Both the position numbers and the translations under genes were made by a program. From the NCBI RefSeq assembly GCF_006385255.1, contig NZ_VFJE01000056.1, positions 310,001-374,000 on the forward strand: 64,000 bases of DNA. Direction: 5' to 3'. The notes under the pieces were generated by a model. It was not told where the DNA came from and did no database searches. It saw only the letters and a program-made list of their open reading frames with translations. Source of the DNA: Flavobacterium microcysteis. GTDB taxonomy: Bacteria; Bacteroidota; Bacteroidia; Flavobacteriales; Flavobacteriaceae. How positions within the stretch are numbered: the first letter of the stretch is position 1; every line of letters begins with the position of its first letter. This document shows positions 7,879 to 17,400 of this stretch, one piece after another.

Positions 7879-8709
7879 TTGGAAGAAGAAGCTCCAAGAT
7901 TAGAAGCATGGTTAAAAAATAATGCCCACGGACAAATGGGCTATATGGAAAACCATTTTGACAAAAGGCTCAATCCTACACTTTTGGTTGACGATTCAAA
8001 AAGCGTCATTTCGTTATTATTGAATTATTATCCGCAAGAAACCCAAATAGCAGACAGCTATAAAATCTCAAAATATGCCTACGGACAGGATTATCATTTT
8101 GTCATAAAGGAAAAACTAAAAGAGTTGCTTTTTTCGATTCAGGAAAATATCGGCGAAGTTTCCGGACGAGCTTTTGTAGACTCGGCTCCTGTTTTAGATA
8201 AGGCTTGGGCAGCCAAAAGCGGTTTAGGCTGGATAGGGAAAAACAGTAACCTTTTGAGCAAACAGGTAGGTTCTTTTTTCTTTATTGCTGAACTGATTGT
8301 TGATTTAGAATTGGAATATGATACCGCTGTAACCGACCATTGCGGATCTTGCACCAAATGCATTGATGCTTGTCCTACTAGTGCGATTATTGCACCATAT
8401 GTAGTTGACGGAAGCAAATGTATTTCCTATTTCACCATAGAATTAAAAGACAATATTCCTCAGGAAATGAAAGGTAAATTTGATGACTGGGCTTTCGGTT
8501 GCGATGTTTGCCAGGATGTCTGTCCCTGGAACCGATTCTCCAAACCTCACAACGAACCCTTATTCAATCCGAATCCGGAATTGCTTTCCCTGACTAAAAA
8601 AGATTGGGAAGAAATCACGGAAGAAACATTTCGGGCAGTTTTTAAAAACTCAGCTGTCAAACGTGCCAAATATGATGGCTTGAAACGAAATATTGATTTC
8701 TTAAAATAA
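7879..8709 (+). CDS. queG: Epoxyqueuosine reductase QueG (start disrupted or non-canonical)
   Basis: QueG is the cobalamin and iron-sulfur enzyme that converts epoxyqueuosine to queuosine in the tRNA wobble position. The frame shows the core region [19 protein letters not shown] followed by GWIGKNS, the first [4Fe-4S] motif [12 protein letters not shown] and the second cluster motif [16 protein letters not shown] 7879 is the first usable start codon, but it would remove about 26 conserved residues encoded upstream from 7801. Either an ATA/ATT codon is used, or the N-terminus has been lost after the repeat array expanded into it. The C-terminal HEAT-like extension of some homologs is absent. 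Identity is clear; whether the protein is made full-length is not. Confidence 0.9.
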   Translation: MEEEAPRLEAWLKNNAHGQMGYMENHFDKRLNPTLLVDDSKSVISLLLNYYPQETQIADSYKISKYAYGQDYHFVIKEKLKELLFSIQENIGEVSGRAFVDSAPVLDKAWAAKSGLGWIGKNSNLLSKQVGSFFFIAELIVDLELEYDTAVTDHCGSCTKCIDACPTSAIIAPYVVDGSKCISYFTIELKDNIPQEMKGKFDDWAFGCDVCQDVCPWNRFSKPHNEPLFNPNPELLSLTKKDWEEITEETFRAVFKNSAVKRAKYDGLKRNIDFLK

Positions 8710-8736
8710 AAAAGCCTCATACAATGAGGCTTTTTT
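8710..8736. terminator. Bidirectional terminator between queG and the DUF885 gene
   Basis: Stem 8710-8720 pairs with 8724-8734 around a 3-base loop, with A-run on one side and T-run on the other, so it can serve both convergent genes. Confidence 0.88.
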
Positions 8737-8737
8737 A

Positions 8738-10513
8738 TTATTTCTTGCTTTGAATCCAAGCATTAATCTTGTCTTCCAATATTTTTAAAGGCAAGCAGCC
8801 CGAATCTAAAACCTGATTGTGGAACTCCTTTATAGAGAATTTAGCTCCCAATTCTTTTTCAGCTTTAGTACGAAGCTCGCGTATTTTCAATTGGCCTATT
8901 TTATACGACAAAGCCTGTCCAGGAATCGCCATATAACGTTCGATTTCTGCAACGATGCTTTCGGCTGGTTCGGCTTCGTTCTCCATAGAATATTGAATTG
9001 CCTGCTCACGTGTCCAACCTTTGGTATGCAATCCGGTATCTACTACAAGACGGATGGCACGGTGCATTTCAGCACTTAGCATTCCGAAATATTGATACGG
9101 GTCTTGGTATAGACCCAATTCTTTTCCAAGCGATTCAGTATACAGTGCCCAGCCTTCGCCATAAGCATTAAACCATATCGTTTTTCTAAATTCAGGCAGA
9201 CTCGTGTTTTCCTGCTGTAATGAAATTTGATAATGATGACCCGGAATTGCTTCGTGTAAGAACAGGTCTTCGTCAGCATAGTAGTTGTATTTCTTTACAT
9301 CTGGAATTGGTACGTAGAAAATACCGGGTCTTGTCCCGTCAACCGATCCCGGATTGTATTCAGCACTTGCAGATTTCTCACGGAAAGCTTCGGTTCTTTT
9401 GACTAGAAAAGGTGTTTTCGGCTTTAAGTCGAAAAGCTTATCCAAATTTGGTTTCATCTTTTCGTGTATGGCATTAAAGTTGTCGATTACCTGTTGTGGT
9501 TCTGTGAATGGCATTAGTTCTTTTTTGTCACGAACATAGTTGAAGAAATCTTTTAGGTTTCCTTTGAACCCAACCTGATTTTTGACCTTTTCCATTTCGG
9601 CAGATATACGTGCCACCTCACTCAAGCCTAACTTATGGATTTCATCGGCTGTAAGGTCGGTAGTCGTGTAGCGTTTGATTAAATGCTTATAGTAAGCGTC
9701 ACCTTGCGGAATGGCATTAATGCCACTTGTAGTCCTGCTTTTTGCTAAATAGTCCGTGCTCACATAATTGTATAAATTTTTGAGTGACGGTACTAATTTT
9801 TCAGTAATCAGCTTGGTATAATTGTCGGTGATTGTTTTCTTTTCATCCTCCGTAAATGTTTTTGGGAAAGCATTTAGCGGAGCATAAAATATGTGTGTTT
9901 TGTCCTCTTTGGCTAAATCTTTTAATTGAGGAATTACTTTTAAGGTCAGTGCTTTTGGCAAGACATAACCTTTAGAAACACCTTCTTTCATTTTGGCTTC
10001 GGCAGTAATAACCCAATCGTTAAAACCATTTAGTCTTTCCAGCCAATTCTTATAATCGTCTACGGTTTTAAATGGCTGCGCACTCGAACCGCTGGCATAT
10101 TGACCAATTATTAAAGGCATTCCTTCAAATTGGTTGATAGGCATCAGGTCTTTTCGGAATGTCAGAGCTTCCAGATTTGCATCGCATTCCCAAGCCAGGA
10201 TTGCTTTACTTAGCTTGTCATTTTCAGACAAAGTAGAATCGTCAAATTTTGCCAGTTCCTCTTTATATTTTGTAAAAAACACTTTTATTTTAGCGATATA
10301 GTCATCACTAAGGTCATTCGGAAGCAGATTGTTATAGCGGTTGTCGCCTGCGCTGGTCGCTTCCATAGGAAAAAGCTTCAGTCTTTCCTGATAGTAGTTT
10401 TCTAATACTGTCTTCAGTTTTTCATCCTCTTTTTTAGAAGTCTCACCTTTTTCTTTTTGGCAAGATTGGAGGCTGATATTAATGATGCATAGCAATAAAA
10501 GCAGTTTTCTCAT
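8738..10513 (-). CDS. DUF885 family lipoprotein, putative zinc metallopeptidase
   Basis: From the ATG at 10513 the product is 591 residues and begins with a short lipoprotein signal whose lipobox LQSC places the acylated cysteine at residue 18. The open frame continues 12 codons upstream, but that would bury the signal peptide, so the inner start is chosen. DUF885 proteins have a thermolysin-like zinc site: HEAIPGHHYQ is visible in the C-terminal third, followed by NAYGEGWALYTESLG with the third-ligand type glutamate. It is probably tethered to a membrane facing the periplasm or exterior. Peptide substrate is unknown. Confidence 0.9.
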   Translation of the reverse strand: MRKLLLLLCIINISLQSCQKEKGETSKKEDEKLKTVLENYYQERLKLFPMEATSAGDNRYNNLLPNDLSDDYIAKIKVFFTKYKEELAKFDDSTLSENDKLSKAILAWECDANLEALTFRKDLMPINQFEGMPLIIGQYASGSSAQPFKTVDDYKNWLERLNGFNDWVITAEAKMKEGVSKGYVLPKALTLKVIPQLKDLAKEDKTHIFYAPLNAFPKTFTEDEKKTITDNYTKLITEKLVPSLKNLYNYVSTDYLAKSRTTSGINAIPQGDAYYKHLIKRYTTTDLTADEIHKLGLSEVARISAEMEKVKNQVGFKGNLKDFFNYVRDKKELMPFTEPQQVIDNFNAIHEKMKPNLDKLFDLKPKTPFLVKRTEAFREKSASAEYNPGSVDGTRPGIFYVPIPDVKKYNYYADEDLFLHEAIPGHHYQISLQQENTSLPEFRKTIWFNAYGEGWALYTESLGKELGLYQDPYQYFGMLSAEMHRAIRLVVDTGLHTKGWTREQAIQYSMENEAEPAESIVAEIERYMAIPGQALSYKIGQLKIRELRTKAEKELGAKFSIKEFHNQVLDSGCLPLKILEDKINAWIQSKK

Positions 10514-10670
10514 AGGTGTAAGGGATTTGTGAAATGTCAGAGATTGCAAACGGATAGGCTTTTGACTCTCTGAATACTTTACACAATGTTAAAAAATATT
10601 ACCCATAATTCCTACATAAGATGCTTTTATCTCGGATTGACACAGAATTTTTCACAATAAGAAAAAAGCA

Positions 10671-10710
10671 ACCCTGGCAGGTTTCAAAACCCTGCCAGGG
10701 TACTTTTTTT
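10671..10710 (-). terminator. Palindromic repeat element, copy 1, acting as terminator
   Basis: Arms of ACCCTGGCAGG (10671-10681) and CCTGCCAGGGT (10691-10701) flank a short TTTCAAAAC-type centre. It lies just after the 10709 stop codon of the leftward lipoprotein gene and is followed on that strand by a T-rich stretch. A second copy of the same palindrome is at 63036-63070; this copy has lost one G from its left arm. Confidence 0.8.
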
Positions 10711-11296
10711 AAAAGTTTATAACCCTAATTGGAATGCCAGGATTTTCAGTAAGCGGGCATGTTTTTTTACGGTAGGTAACATTTATATCCAGTCTGTAAT
10801 CATAAGAACTGACAGAATAATACCGAATCAATTGGTAGCCTGTAATAATGTAATCAGAGCCAGGTCTTACATTCATGGCCAGTTGTTTCCATGCATTCAT
10901 TTGTGCGTTTAATGCGCTTGCACTATTACAACAACCATTTAAATTGGCTACAATTATTCGGGTTGTTGTGTCGCTTAGGCTACAGCCTGCTGGCAAAGCC
11001 TCAGTCCTGCAGTTGTTCAGCAGGCTAATCATTGTGTAAAAGTTTTGTTGGTCGATTCCGGATCCAGAAGTAAAGTTGCATCCGTCATTGGTTAGGTTTT
11101 CAGGACAGCCTGGCAGTGCAGCTGGGAGATTGCCGGCAGATTTAATGTCCTGAGCATTTTGAAAGTTCCTTGCGGCCTTCGTTGTTTCGTCATGTTGAAC
11201 GAAATCATCATTACTGCATGATGCAAAAAAGACAAAACCTGCAAATAATGCAGCCATAAAAAAATGTGCTGTTTTAAAATTTTTAAAATTTCTCAT
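10709..11296 (-). CDS. Cysteine-rich lipoprotein of unknown function
   Basis: I do not recognise a family for this 195-residue protein. It starts with a lipoprotein signal peptide ending in the lipobox FASC (Cys27) followed by SNDD. An aspartate-rich +2/+3 region after the cysteine is common in Bacteroidetes lipoproteins. The mature part has seven further cysteines, including a GCC pair, which suggests disulfide bonds in an extracytoplasmic protein. The C-terminal 60 residues look like beta strands (YSVSSYDYRLDINVTYRKK). It stands alone between maeB (divergent) and the DUF885 gene. The start fits the signal peptide well. Confidence 0.75.
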   Translation of the reverse strand: MRNFKNFKTAHFFMAALFAGFVFFASCSNDDFVQHDETTKAARNFQNAQDIKSAGNLPAALPGCPENLTNDGCNFTSGSGIDQQNFYTMISLLNNCRTEALPAGCSLSDTTTRIIVANLNGCCNSASALNAQMNAWKQLAMNVRPGSDYIITGYQLIRYYSVSSYDYRLDINVTYRKKTCPLTENPGIPIRVINF

Positions 11297-11342
11297 AAGT
11301 TAAATTAGTTTGTTTGCCTACTCTTGGAAAGGATTTTCGGCG

Positions 11343-11384
11343 TCCTCCTTTTTGAATGTTCTTTGATAGATACACAGAGGAGGA
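11343..11384 (-). other. Inverted repeat in the leader of the cysteine-rich lipoprotein gene
   Basis: TCCTCCT (11343-11349) and AGGAGGA (11378-11384) are perfect 7-bp inverted arms 28 bases apart, 47-88 bases upstream of the lipoprotein start. Could form a leader hairpin; function unknown. Confidence 0.35.
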
Positions 11385-11486
11385 TTTTTGTTACCCTAAA
11401 TTTTCAAGAAATTTTTAGTAACAGACAGCAACAATAAACTTTATAAAAGAATAGCATTAAAAGTTTCTCAGTTCCATTCAGACTTT

Positions 11487-11494
11487 TACCTTTG
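11487..11494 (+). promoter_or_regulatory. -7 box of maeB (TACCTTTG)
   Basis: TAnnTTTG match ending 24 bases before the maeB ATG. Confidence 0.7.
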
Positions 11495-11518
11495 TAAGTC
11501 CGAATAAAATATACAAAA

Positions 11519-13816
11519 ATGAACAAGTACAGTAAAAGAAGAGAAGCGCTATTATATCATGCGAAACCATCGCCTGGGAAAATTGAAGTCGTTCCAACCA
11601 AGGCATATGCAACCCAGAGAGATCTGTCGTTAGCCTATTCGCCAGGTGTAGCCGAGCCTTGTCTTGAAATTGCGAAGGATGTAAATAATGTTTATAAATA
11701 TACAGCAAAAGGAAATCTGGTAGCGGTAATTTCAAATGGAACTGCCGTTTTAGGATTGGGAGATATAGGCCCGGAAGCATCAAAACCGGTAATGGAAGGG
11801 AAAGCTTTATTGTTTAAGATTTTCGCAGATATTGATGTTTTTGATATTGAAGTAGACACAAAAGACGTTGAAAAATTCATTGAGACGGTAAAAAATATAG
11901 CTCCAACTTTTGGAGGAATCAACCTGGAAGATATTAAAGCTCCGGAATCGTTCGAAATCGAAAGAAGATTGGTTGAAGAATTGAATATTCCGGTAATGCA
12001 TGATGATCAGCACGGAACTGCGATTATTTCATCAGCAGCTTTGCTTAATGCTTTGGAATTGGCAGGAAAGAAAATTGAAGATGTAAAAGTGGTGGTTTCA
12101 GGGGCCGGATCGGCAGCTTTAGCTTGCGCTAACTTATACGTTTTGTTGGGAATCAATCCAGAAAATGTTATCATGTTTGATAGAAAAGGTTCTCTTTCTA
12201 AAAACAGAACAGATATATCTGAAATGCAAAGAAAATATGCCAATGGTGAGAAAAGTGTCACGTTGGAAGAAGCATTGGTAGGTGCTGATATTTTCCTTGG
12301 ACTTTCTTCAGGAAATGTAATGTCGGCAGAAATGCTGATGCAGATGGCGGAAAACCCAATCGTATTTGCAATGGCTAACCCAATTCCAGAGATCGATTAC
12401 CACCTTGCTATCGCAACCCGTCAGGATATCATTATGGCAACTGGCCGTTCCGATTTTCCTAACCAGGTAAATAACGTATTAGGTTTCCCTTATATATTTA
12501 GAGGAGCTATCGATGTGCGTGCGTCAAAAATCAATGAAGAGATGAAGATGGCTGCCGTAAAAGCATTGGCGTTATTAGCAAAAGAAACCGTTCCAGAGCA
12601 GGTAAATATTGCTTATGGAGAAACCAAACTGGTGTTTGGAAGAGACTACATCATTCCAAAACCATTTGACCCAAGATTGATTTCTGTTGTTGCTCCAGCA
12701 GTTGCTAAAGCGGCAATGGATTCTGGAGTTGCAGCACATCCAATTCAAGACTGGGAAAAATATAGAGAAGAATTAATGGAACGCCTTGGTTCCGATAATA
12801 AAATGGTTCGTTTATTGGCCAACCGTGCTAAAAGTGATCCAAAGCGTGTGGTTTTTGCAGAGGCAGACCACTTAGATGTATTAAAAGCAGCGCAGATTGT
12901 TCTTGAAGAAAAAATCGGAACTCCGATTCTTCTTGGAAATCGTGAAATCATCTTGGAATTAAAAGAAGAATTAGGTTTTGATGCTGATGTATTGATCATC
13001 GACCCAAAAACTCCTGAAGAAGACGAAAGAAGATTGCGTTATGCTAATTCATTCTGGGAAGCCAGAAGAAGAAAAGGAACCAGTTTGTTGGATGCGCAAA
13101 AATGGATGCGTGAAAGAAATTATTTCGCTGCCATGATGGTCAATGAAGGTGAAGCAGATGCTTTGGTTTCGGGTTATTCCAGAAGTTATCCATCTGTTGT
13201 AAAACCGATGATGCAGCTTATTGACAAAGCGCCAGGCGTTTCCAGAATTGCTACGACCAATATGATGATGACGAAAAGAGGTCCGATTTTCCTTTCGGAT
13301 ACGGCCATCAATCCAAATCCAACGGCCGATGAATTGGCAAAGATTGCATTAATGACAGCTAAAACCGTACGTATGTTTGGTATGGAGCCAGTTATAGCGA
13401 TGGTGTCTTTCTCAAACTTTGGTTCGTCTAGTGATAGTGGTGCACGAAAAGTTGCAGAAGCAGTTGCATATCTTCATAAATATTATCCAGACTTGGTAGT
13501 TGATGGAGAAATTCAGGCAGATTTTGCATTGAATTCAGAAATGCTACAGAAAAAATTCCCATTCTCTAAATTAGCCGGAAAGAAAGTAAATACACTTATT
13601 TTCCCTAATCTTGAAGCAGCTAATATCAATTACAAGATGCTAAAAGAATTAGACAAGTCAGTATCAATCGGGCCAATTATGATGGGGATGGACAAGCCAG
13701 TACATATTTTCCAATTAGGCGCAAGCGTAGAAGAAATGGTAAATATGGCAGCTGTTGCTGTTGTTGATGCACAAGAAAAAGAAAAAAAGCAGAAATCCAT
13801 AAAAGTCAATTTTTAA
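11519..13816 (+). CDS. maeB: NADP-dependent malic enzyme with phosphate acetyltransferase-like domain
   Basis: MaeB decarboxylates malate to pyruvate with NADP+. The 765-residue length reflects the two-part architecture: malic enzyme in residues 1 to about 430, with AYSPGVAEPCLEIA near the N-terminus, PVMHDDQHGTA for the metal site and the Rossmann motif VVSGAGSAALACANLY; then a PTA-like domain from about 430 to 750, including ATTNMMMTKRGPIFLSDTAIN. In characterised MaeB proteins the PTA domain is regulatory and binds acetyl-CoA rather than catalysing. It has its own promoter and is probably monocistronic, with ruvA following under a separate promoter. Identity is certain. Confidence 0.97.
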   Translation: MNKYSKRREALLYHAKPSPGKIEVVPTKAYATQRDLSLAYSPGVAEPCLEIAKDVNNVYKYTAKGNLVAVISNGTAVLGLGDIGPEASKPVMEGKALLFKIFADIDVFDIEVDTKDVEKFIETVKNIAPTFGGINLEDIKAPESFEIERRLVEELNIPVMHDDQHGTAIISSAALLNALELAGKKIEDVKVVVSGAGSAALACANLYVLLGINPENVIMFDRKGSLSKNRTDISEMQRKYANGEKSVTLEEALVGADIFLGLSSGNVMSAEMLMQMAENPIVFAMANPIPEIDYHLAIATRQDIIMATGRSDFPNQVNNVLGFPYIFRGAIDVRASKINEEMKMAAVKALALLAKETVPEQVNIAYGETKLVFGRDYIIPKPFDPRLISVVAPAVAKAAMDSGVAAHPIQDWEKYREELMERLGSDNKMVRLLANRAKSDPKRVVFAEADHLDVLKAAQIVLEEKIGTPILLGNREIILELKEELGFDADVLIIDPKTPEEDERRLRYANSFWEARRRKGTSLLDAQKWMRERNYFAAMMVNEGEADALVSGYSRSYPSVVKPMMQLIDKAPGVSRIATTNMMMTKRGPIFLSDTAINPNPTADELAKIALMTAKTVRMFGMEPVIAMVSFSNFGSSSDSGARKVAEAVAYLHKYYPDLVVDGEIQADFALNSEMLQKKFPFSKLAGKKVNTLIFPNLEAANINYKMLKELDKSVSIGPIMMGMDKPVHIFQLGASVEEMVNMAAVAVVDAQEKEKKQKSIKVNF

Positions 13817-13868
13817 CGTATTTTTTTGTTGATGAGCAATTAGATGAGGCTCAATAAAAGTTTTTCGT

Positions 13869-13876
13869 TACATTTG
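13869..13876 (+). promoter_or_regulatory. -7 box of ruvA (TACATTTG)
   Basis: TAnnTTTG match ending 18 bases before the ruvA ATG; probably also drives sprA, which starts 3 bases after ruvA ends. Confidence 0.65.
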
Positions 13877-13894
13877 GGATTTATTTAACAATTG

Positions 13895-14476
13895 ATGATA
13901 GCGCATTTACAAGGAAAATTAGTGGAGAAAAACCCTACGGAAGTAGTTATTGACTGCAATGGAGTAGGGTATCATGTAAACATTTCACTTCATACTTATT
14001 CTTTGCTTCCTGATTCGGAAAACATTAAGCTTTTTACTTATCTCCAGATCAAGGAAGATGCACATATTCTGTTTGGATTTGCTGAAAAATCAGAAAGAGA
14101 AATCTTCAAATTGCTTTTATCTGTTTCCGGAATCGGGGCAGGTATTGCAAGAACTATGCTTTCTTCATTGGAGCCAAAGCAAATAATCCACTCTATAGCT
14201 TCCGGCGATGTCGCAACTATCCAATCCATCAAAGGAATTGGTAGCAAGACTGCGCAGAGAGCTATATTGGATTTGAAAGACAAAGTGTTAAAAGTGTACG
14301 ATTTAGATGAAGTTTCTATTTCGCAAGACAATACAAACAAAGACGAAGCGTTATCTGCTTTGGAAGTTCTTGGATTTAACAGAAAATTGGCGGAAAAAAC
14401 TGTAGAAAAGATTGTTAAGGAAAATCCAAACGCAAGCATTGAAAACATTATTAAATTAGCCTTAAAAACCTTATAA
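13895..14476 (+). CDS. ruvA: Holliday junction branch migration protein RuvA
   Basis: RuvA binds four-way junctions and loads RuvB. The 193-residue protein starts MIAHLQGKLVEKNPTEVVID, the typical OB-fold N-terminus. The helix-hairpin-helix motifs are LLSVSGIGAGIARTML and IQSIKGIGSKTAQRAILDL, and the C-terminal domain III (DEALSALEVLGFNRKLAEKTV) is present. A TTG one codon earlier is possible, but ATG 13895 gives the normal first residue. Unusually for a repair gene, it is immediately followed by the secretion gene sprA, three bases downstream. Confidence 0.98.
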   Translation: MIAHLQGKLVEKNPTEVVIDCNGVGYHVNISLHTYSLLPDSENIKLFTYLQIKEDAHILFGFAEKSEREIFKLLLSVSGIGAGIARTMLSSLEPKQIIHSIASGDVATIQSIKGIGSKTAQRAILDLKDKVLKVYDLDEVSISQDNTNKDEALSALEVLGFNRKLAEKTVEKIVKENPNASIENIIKLALKTL

Positions 14477-14479
14477 TAC

Positions 14480-17400
14480 TTGAAAACTAACTATACTAAC
14501 GGCATTGCCTGTAACTTGAAGATTGGCTTTTGGCTGATTTCGATTTTTTTTAGTGTAACGATACAAGCACAAGAAGACGAGGAGGTTCAGGATACTACCA
14601 AAACAGGATATTCTGTTGGAAAAGTGGAATTAAAAAACCCGCCTAGTATTATAGAGGCATATACCTATGACCCGATTACAAATCGTTATATTTATACAAA
14701 TACCGTTAATGGTTTTAATATAAATTATCCCGTAGTTCTTACGCCGGAAGAATACGAAGAATTGGTGCTTAGGGAATCAATGCGAAAGTATTTTAAGGAA
14801 AAATCAGATGCGATAGAAGGTAAAAAAGACGGTAGCGATGCCAAGAAAAAAGACCTTTTGCCACGATACTATGTCAATTCTAGTTTCTTTGAAACCATTT
14901 TTGGTAGTAATACAATCGACATCAAACCGACAGGTTCTGTTGAGATGGATTTGGGAATCCGACATACAAAACAGGATAACCCTGCGCTATCGCCAAGGAA
15001 CAGAAGTACGACCACTTTTGATTTTGACCAGAGGATCAGTATGAGCCTTATGGGGAAAGTAGGGACGAAGCTAAATGTTAATGCGAATTACGACACAGAA
15101 TCTACTTTTGCTTTCCAAAACCTGATAAAGCTTGAATATTCACCGACGGAAGATGATATCATCCAGAAAATTGAAGTCGGAAACGTAAGCTTACCACTAA
15201 ACAGTACGCTGATTCGTGGAGCTCAGAGTCTTTTCGGGGTTAAAGCACAATTCCAATTTGGAAAAACTACAATTACGGGAATCTTCTCAGAGCAAAAATC
15301 CCAAACCAAAACAGTTACTGCCCAAGGTGGAGGAACGGTACAGGAATATGAATTATTTGCGTTGGATTATGACGCTGACAGACACTTCTTCCTTTCCCAG
15401 TATTTTAGAAATCAATACGACAGATCATTGCGAAATTATCCTTTGATCGATAGCCGTGTCCAGATTACAAGAATCGAAGTTTGGGTAACCAACCGCCAAA
15501 ACAGAGTCAGCACGACAGACAATAACCTCAGAAATATTATTGCGATTCAAGATTTAGGTGAAGCGCAGTTGACAGGACAAGATGATGACGAAGTTGTAGC
15601 AGCTAATCCTATACCAGGAGGTTTCTTTACAGCTCCCGCAAATACACCTTCAAAAAACTCGAACAACCGATATGATCCGGCAAAAATAGGAACGACAGGA
15701 GTATTGAGTCCGGCCATCCGAGAAATTGCAACAGCAAGCGCAGGATTTACAGGTGTTACAGTGAGCGAAGGAACGGACTATTCCAAATTAGAAAACGCCC
15801 GAAAATTATCACCAAGTGAATATACTTTCCATCCGCAGTTAGGATATGTTTCCTTAACACAGCGACTTTCTAATGATGAAGTTTTGGCTGTTGCCTACCA
15901 GTATACTATAGGTGACCAGATCTATCAGGTTGGAGAATTTGGTACTGATGGAGTCGATGCTACACAGGTAAGTAACGGTATTCCGACGACACAGAGTTTG
16001 ATCCTGAAAATGCTGAAAAGCAACCTGACGAATGTCAACAAGCCGGTTTGGAACTTAATGATGAAAAACATTTATGCTCTTCCGGGCGCTTATCAGTTAG
16101 AGCAGGAAGATTTTAAGCTGAACATCATGTATACGGATCCGTCGCCATTGAACTACATCACTCCGGCTTCGCCTGCGGCTTCTAACCCGTTACCGGCAGA
16201 TGTGGAGCAGACACCTTTGTTGCGAGTTTTCAATGTTGACCGATTAAACTATACAAACGATCCTCAGCCTAATGGAGATGGATTCTTCGATTTTATACCA
16301 GGATTAACAGTAGATAAACAAAACGGAAGGATCATCTTTACAACAGTAGAACCTTTTGGAGAACACCTTTTCAACAAATTAAGAACAAGCCCGACGCAGG
16401 ATTATAACGCTCCTGCTGCAGGTAACTATAACGGCAACCAGAATAAATATGTATACCGTTCGATGTACCGCAGTACACAAGCAGCGGCACTTCAGGATAG
16501 TGATAAGAACAAGTTCCAGTTAAAAGGAAAATTCAAATCAACAAGTGGTGACGGAATTGCTATTGGTGCATTTAACGTTCCTCAAGGTTCGGTTACGGTA
16601 ACTGCCGGAGGAAGAGTTTTGGTTGAAGGTGTTGATTATACCGTAAACTATCAGTTGGGAAGAGTTAATATTTTAGATGCTTCTTTGCAGGCTTCTGGAA
16701 CACCAATTGAAATTTCATTGGAAAATAACTCTGTTTTCGGACAACAGACACGAAGATTTTTTGGGGTTAACGTAGAGCATAAATTTAATGATAAGTTTAT
16801 TGTTGGTGCTACATTGTTAAAAATGAGCGAAAGACCGTTTACTCAAAAATCAAATTACGGTCAGGAATCTGTAAACAATACAATCATAGGTCTGAACACC
16901 AATTTCTCATCAGAAGTTCCTTTCTTGACACGATTGGTAAACAAGCTTCCTAATATTGATACGGATGTTCCTTCGAATATTTCCTTTAGAGGAGAGGTAG
17001 CTTACCTAAAACCGGATACCCCAAAAGCAGATAGATTCCAAGGCGAATCTACCGTTTATGTAGACGACTTTGAAGGATCACAGACTACAATCGATATGCG
17101 TTCTCCATTTGCATGGAGTTTGTCGAGTGTGCCTGAAAAACCAGTTATGAGTGATTATAACGACTTTGGAGGTTCTTTGACTACTTTAAACTACGGTTAT
17201 AAACGAGCAAAACTGGCTTGGTATTCTATTGACCCAACATTTTATGTACAAAGACCAGGTGGTGTTTCAGAAGACGACCTTAAGTTGTATAGCACAAGAA
17301 GAATCTATAGCAGAGAATTATTCCCGGTTACAGATATCGCAGTAGGTCAGCAAACAGTTATTAATACTTTAGATTTATCCTATTTTCCTAGAGAAAGAGG

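Noticed and set aside
14038-14448. 136-residue frame opposite ruvA
   Set aside because: Antisense shadow of ruvA with no supporting signal.
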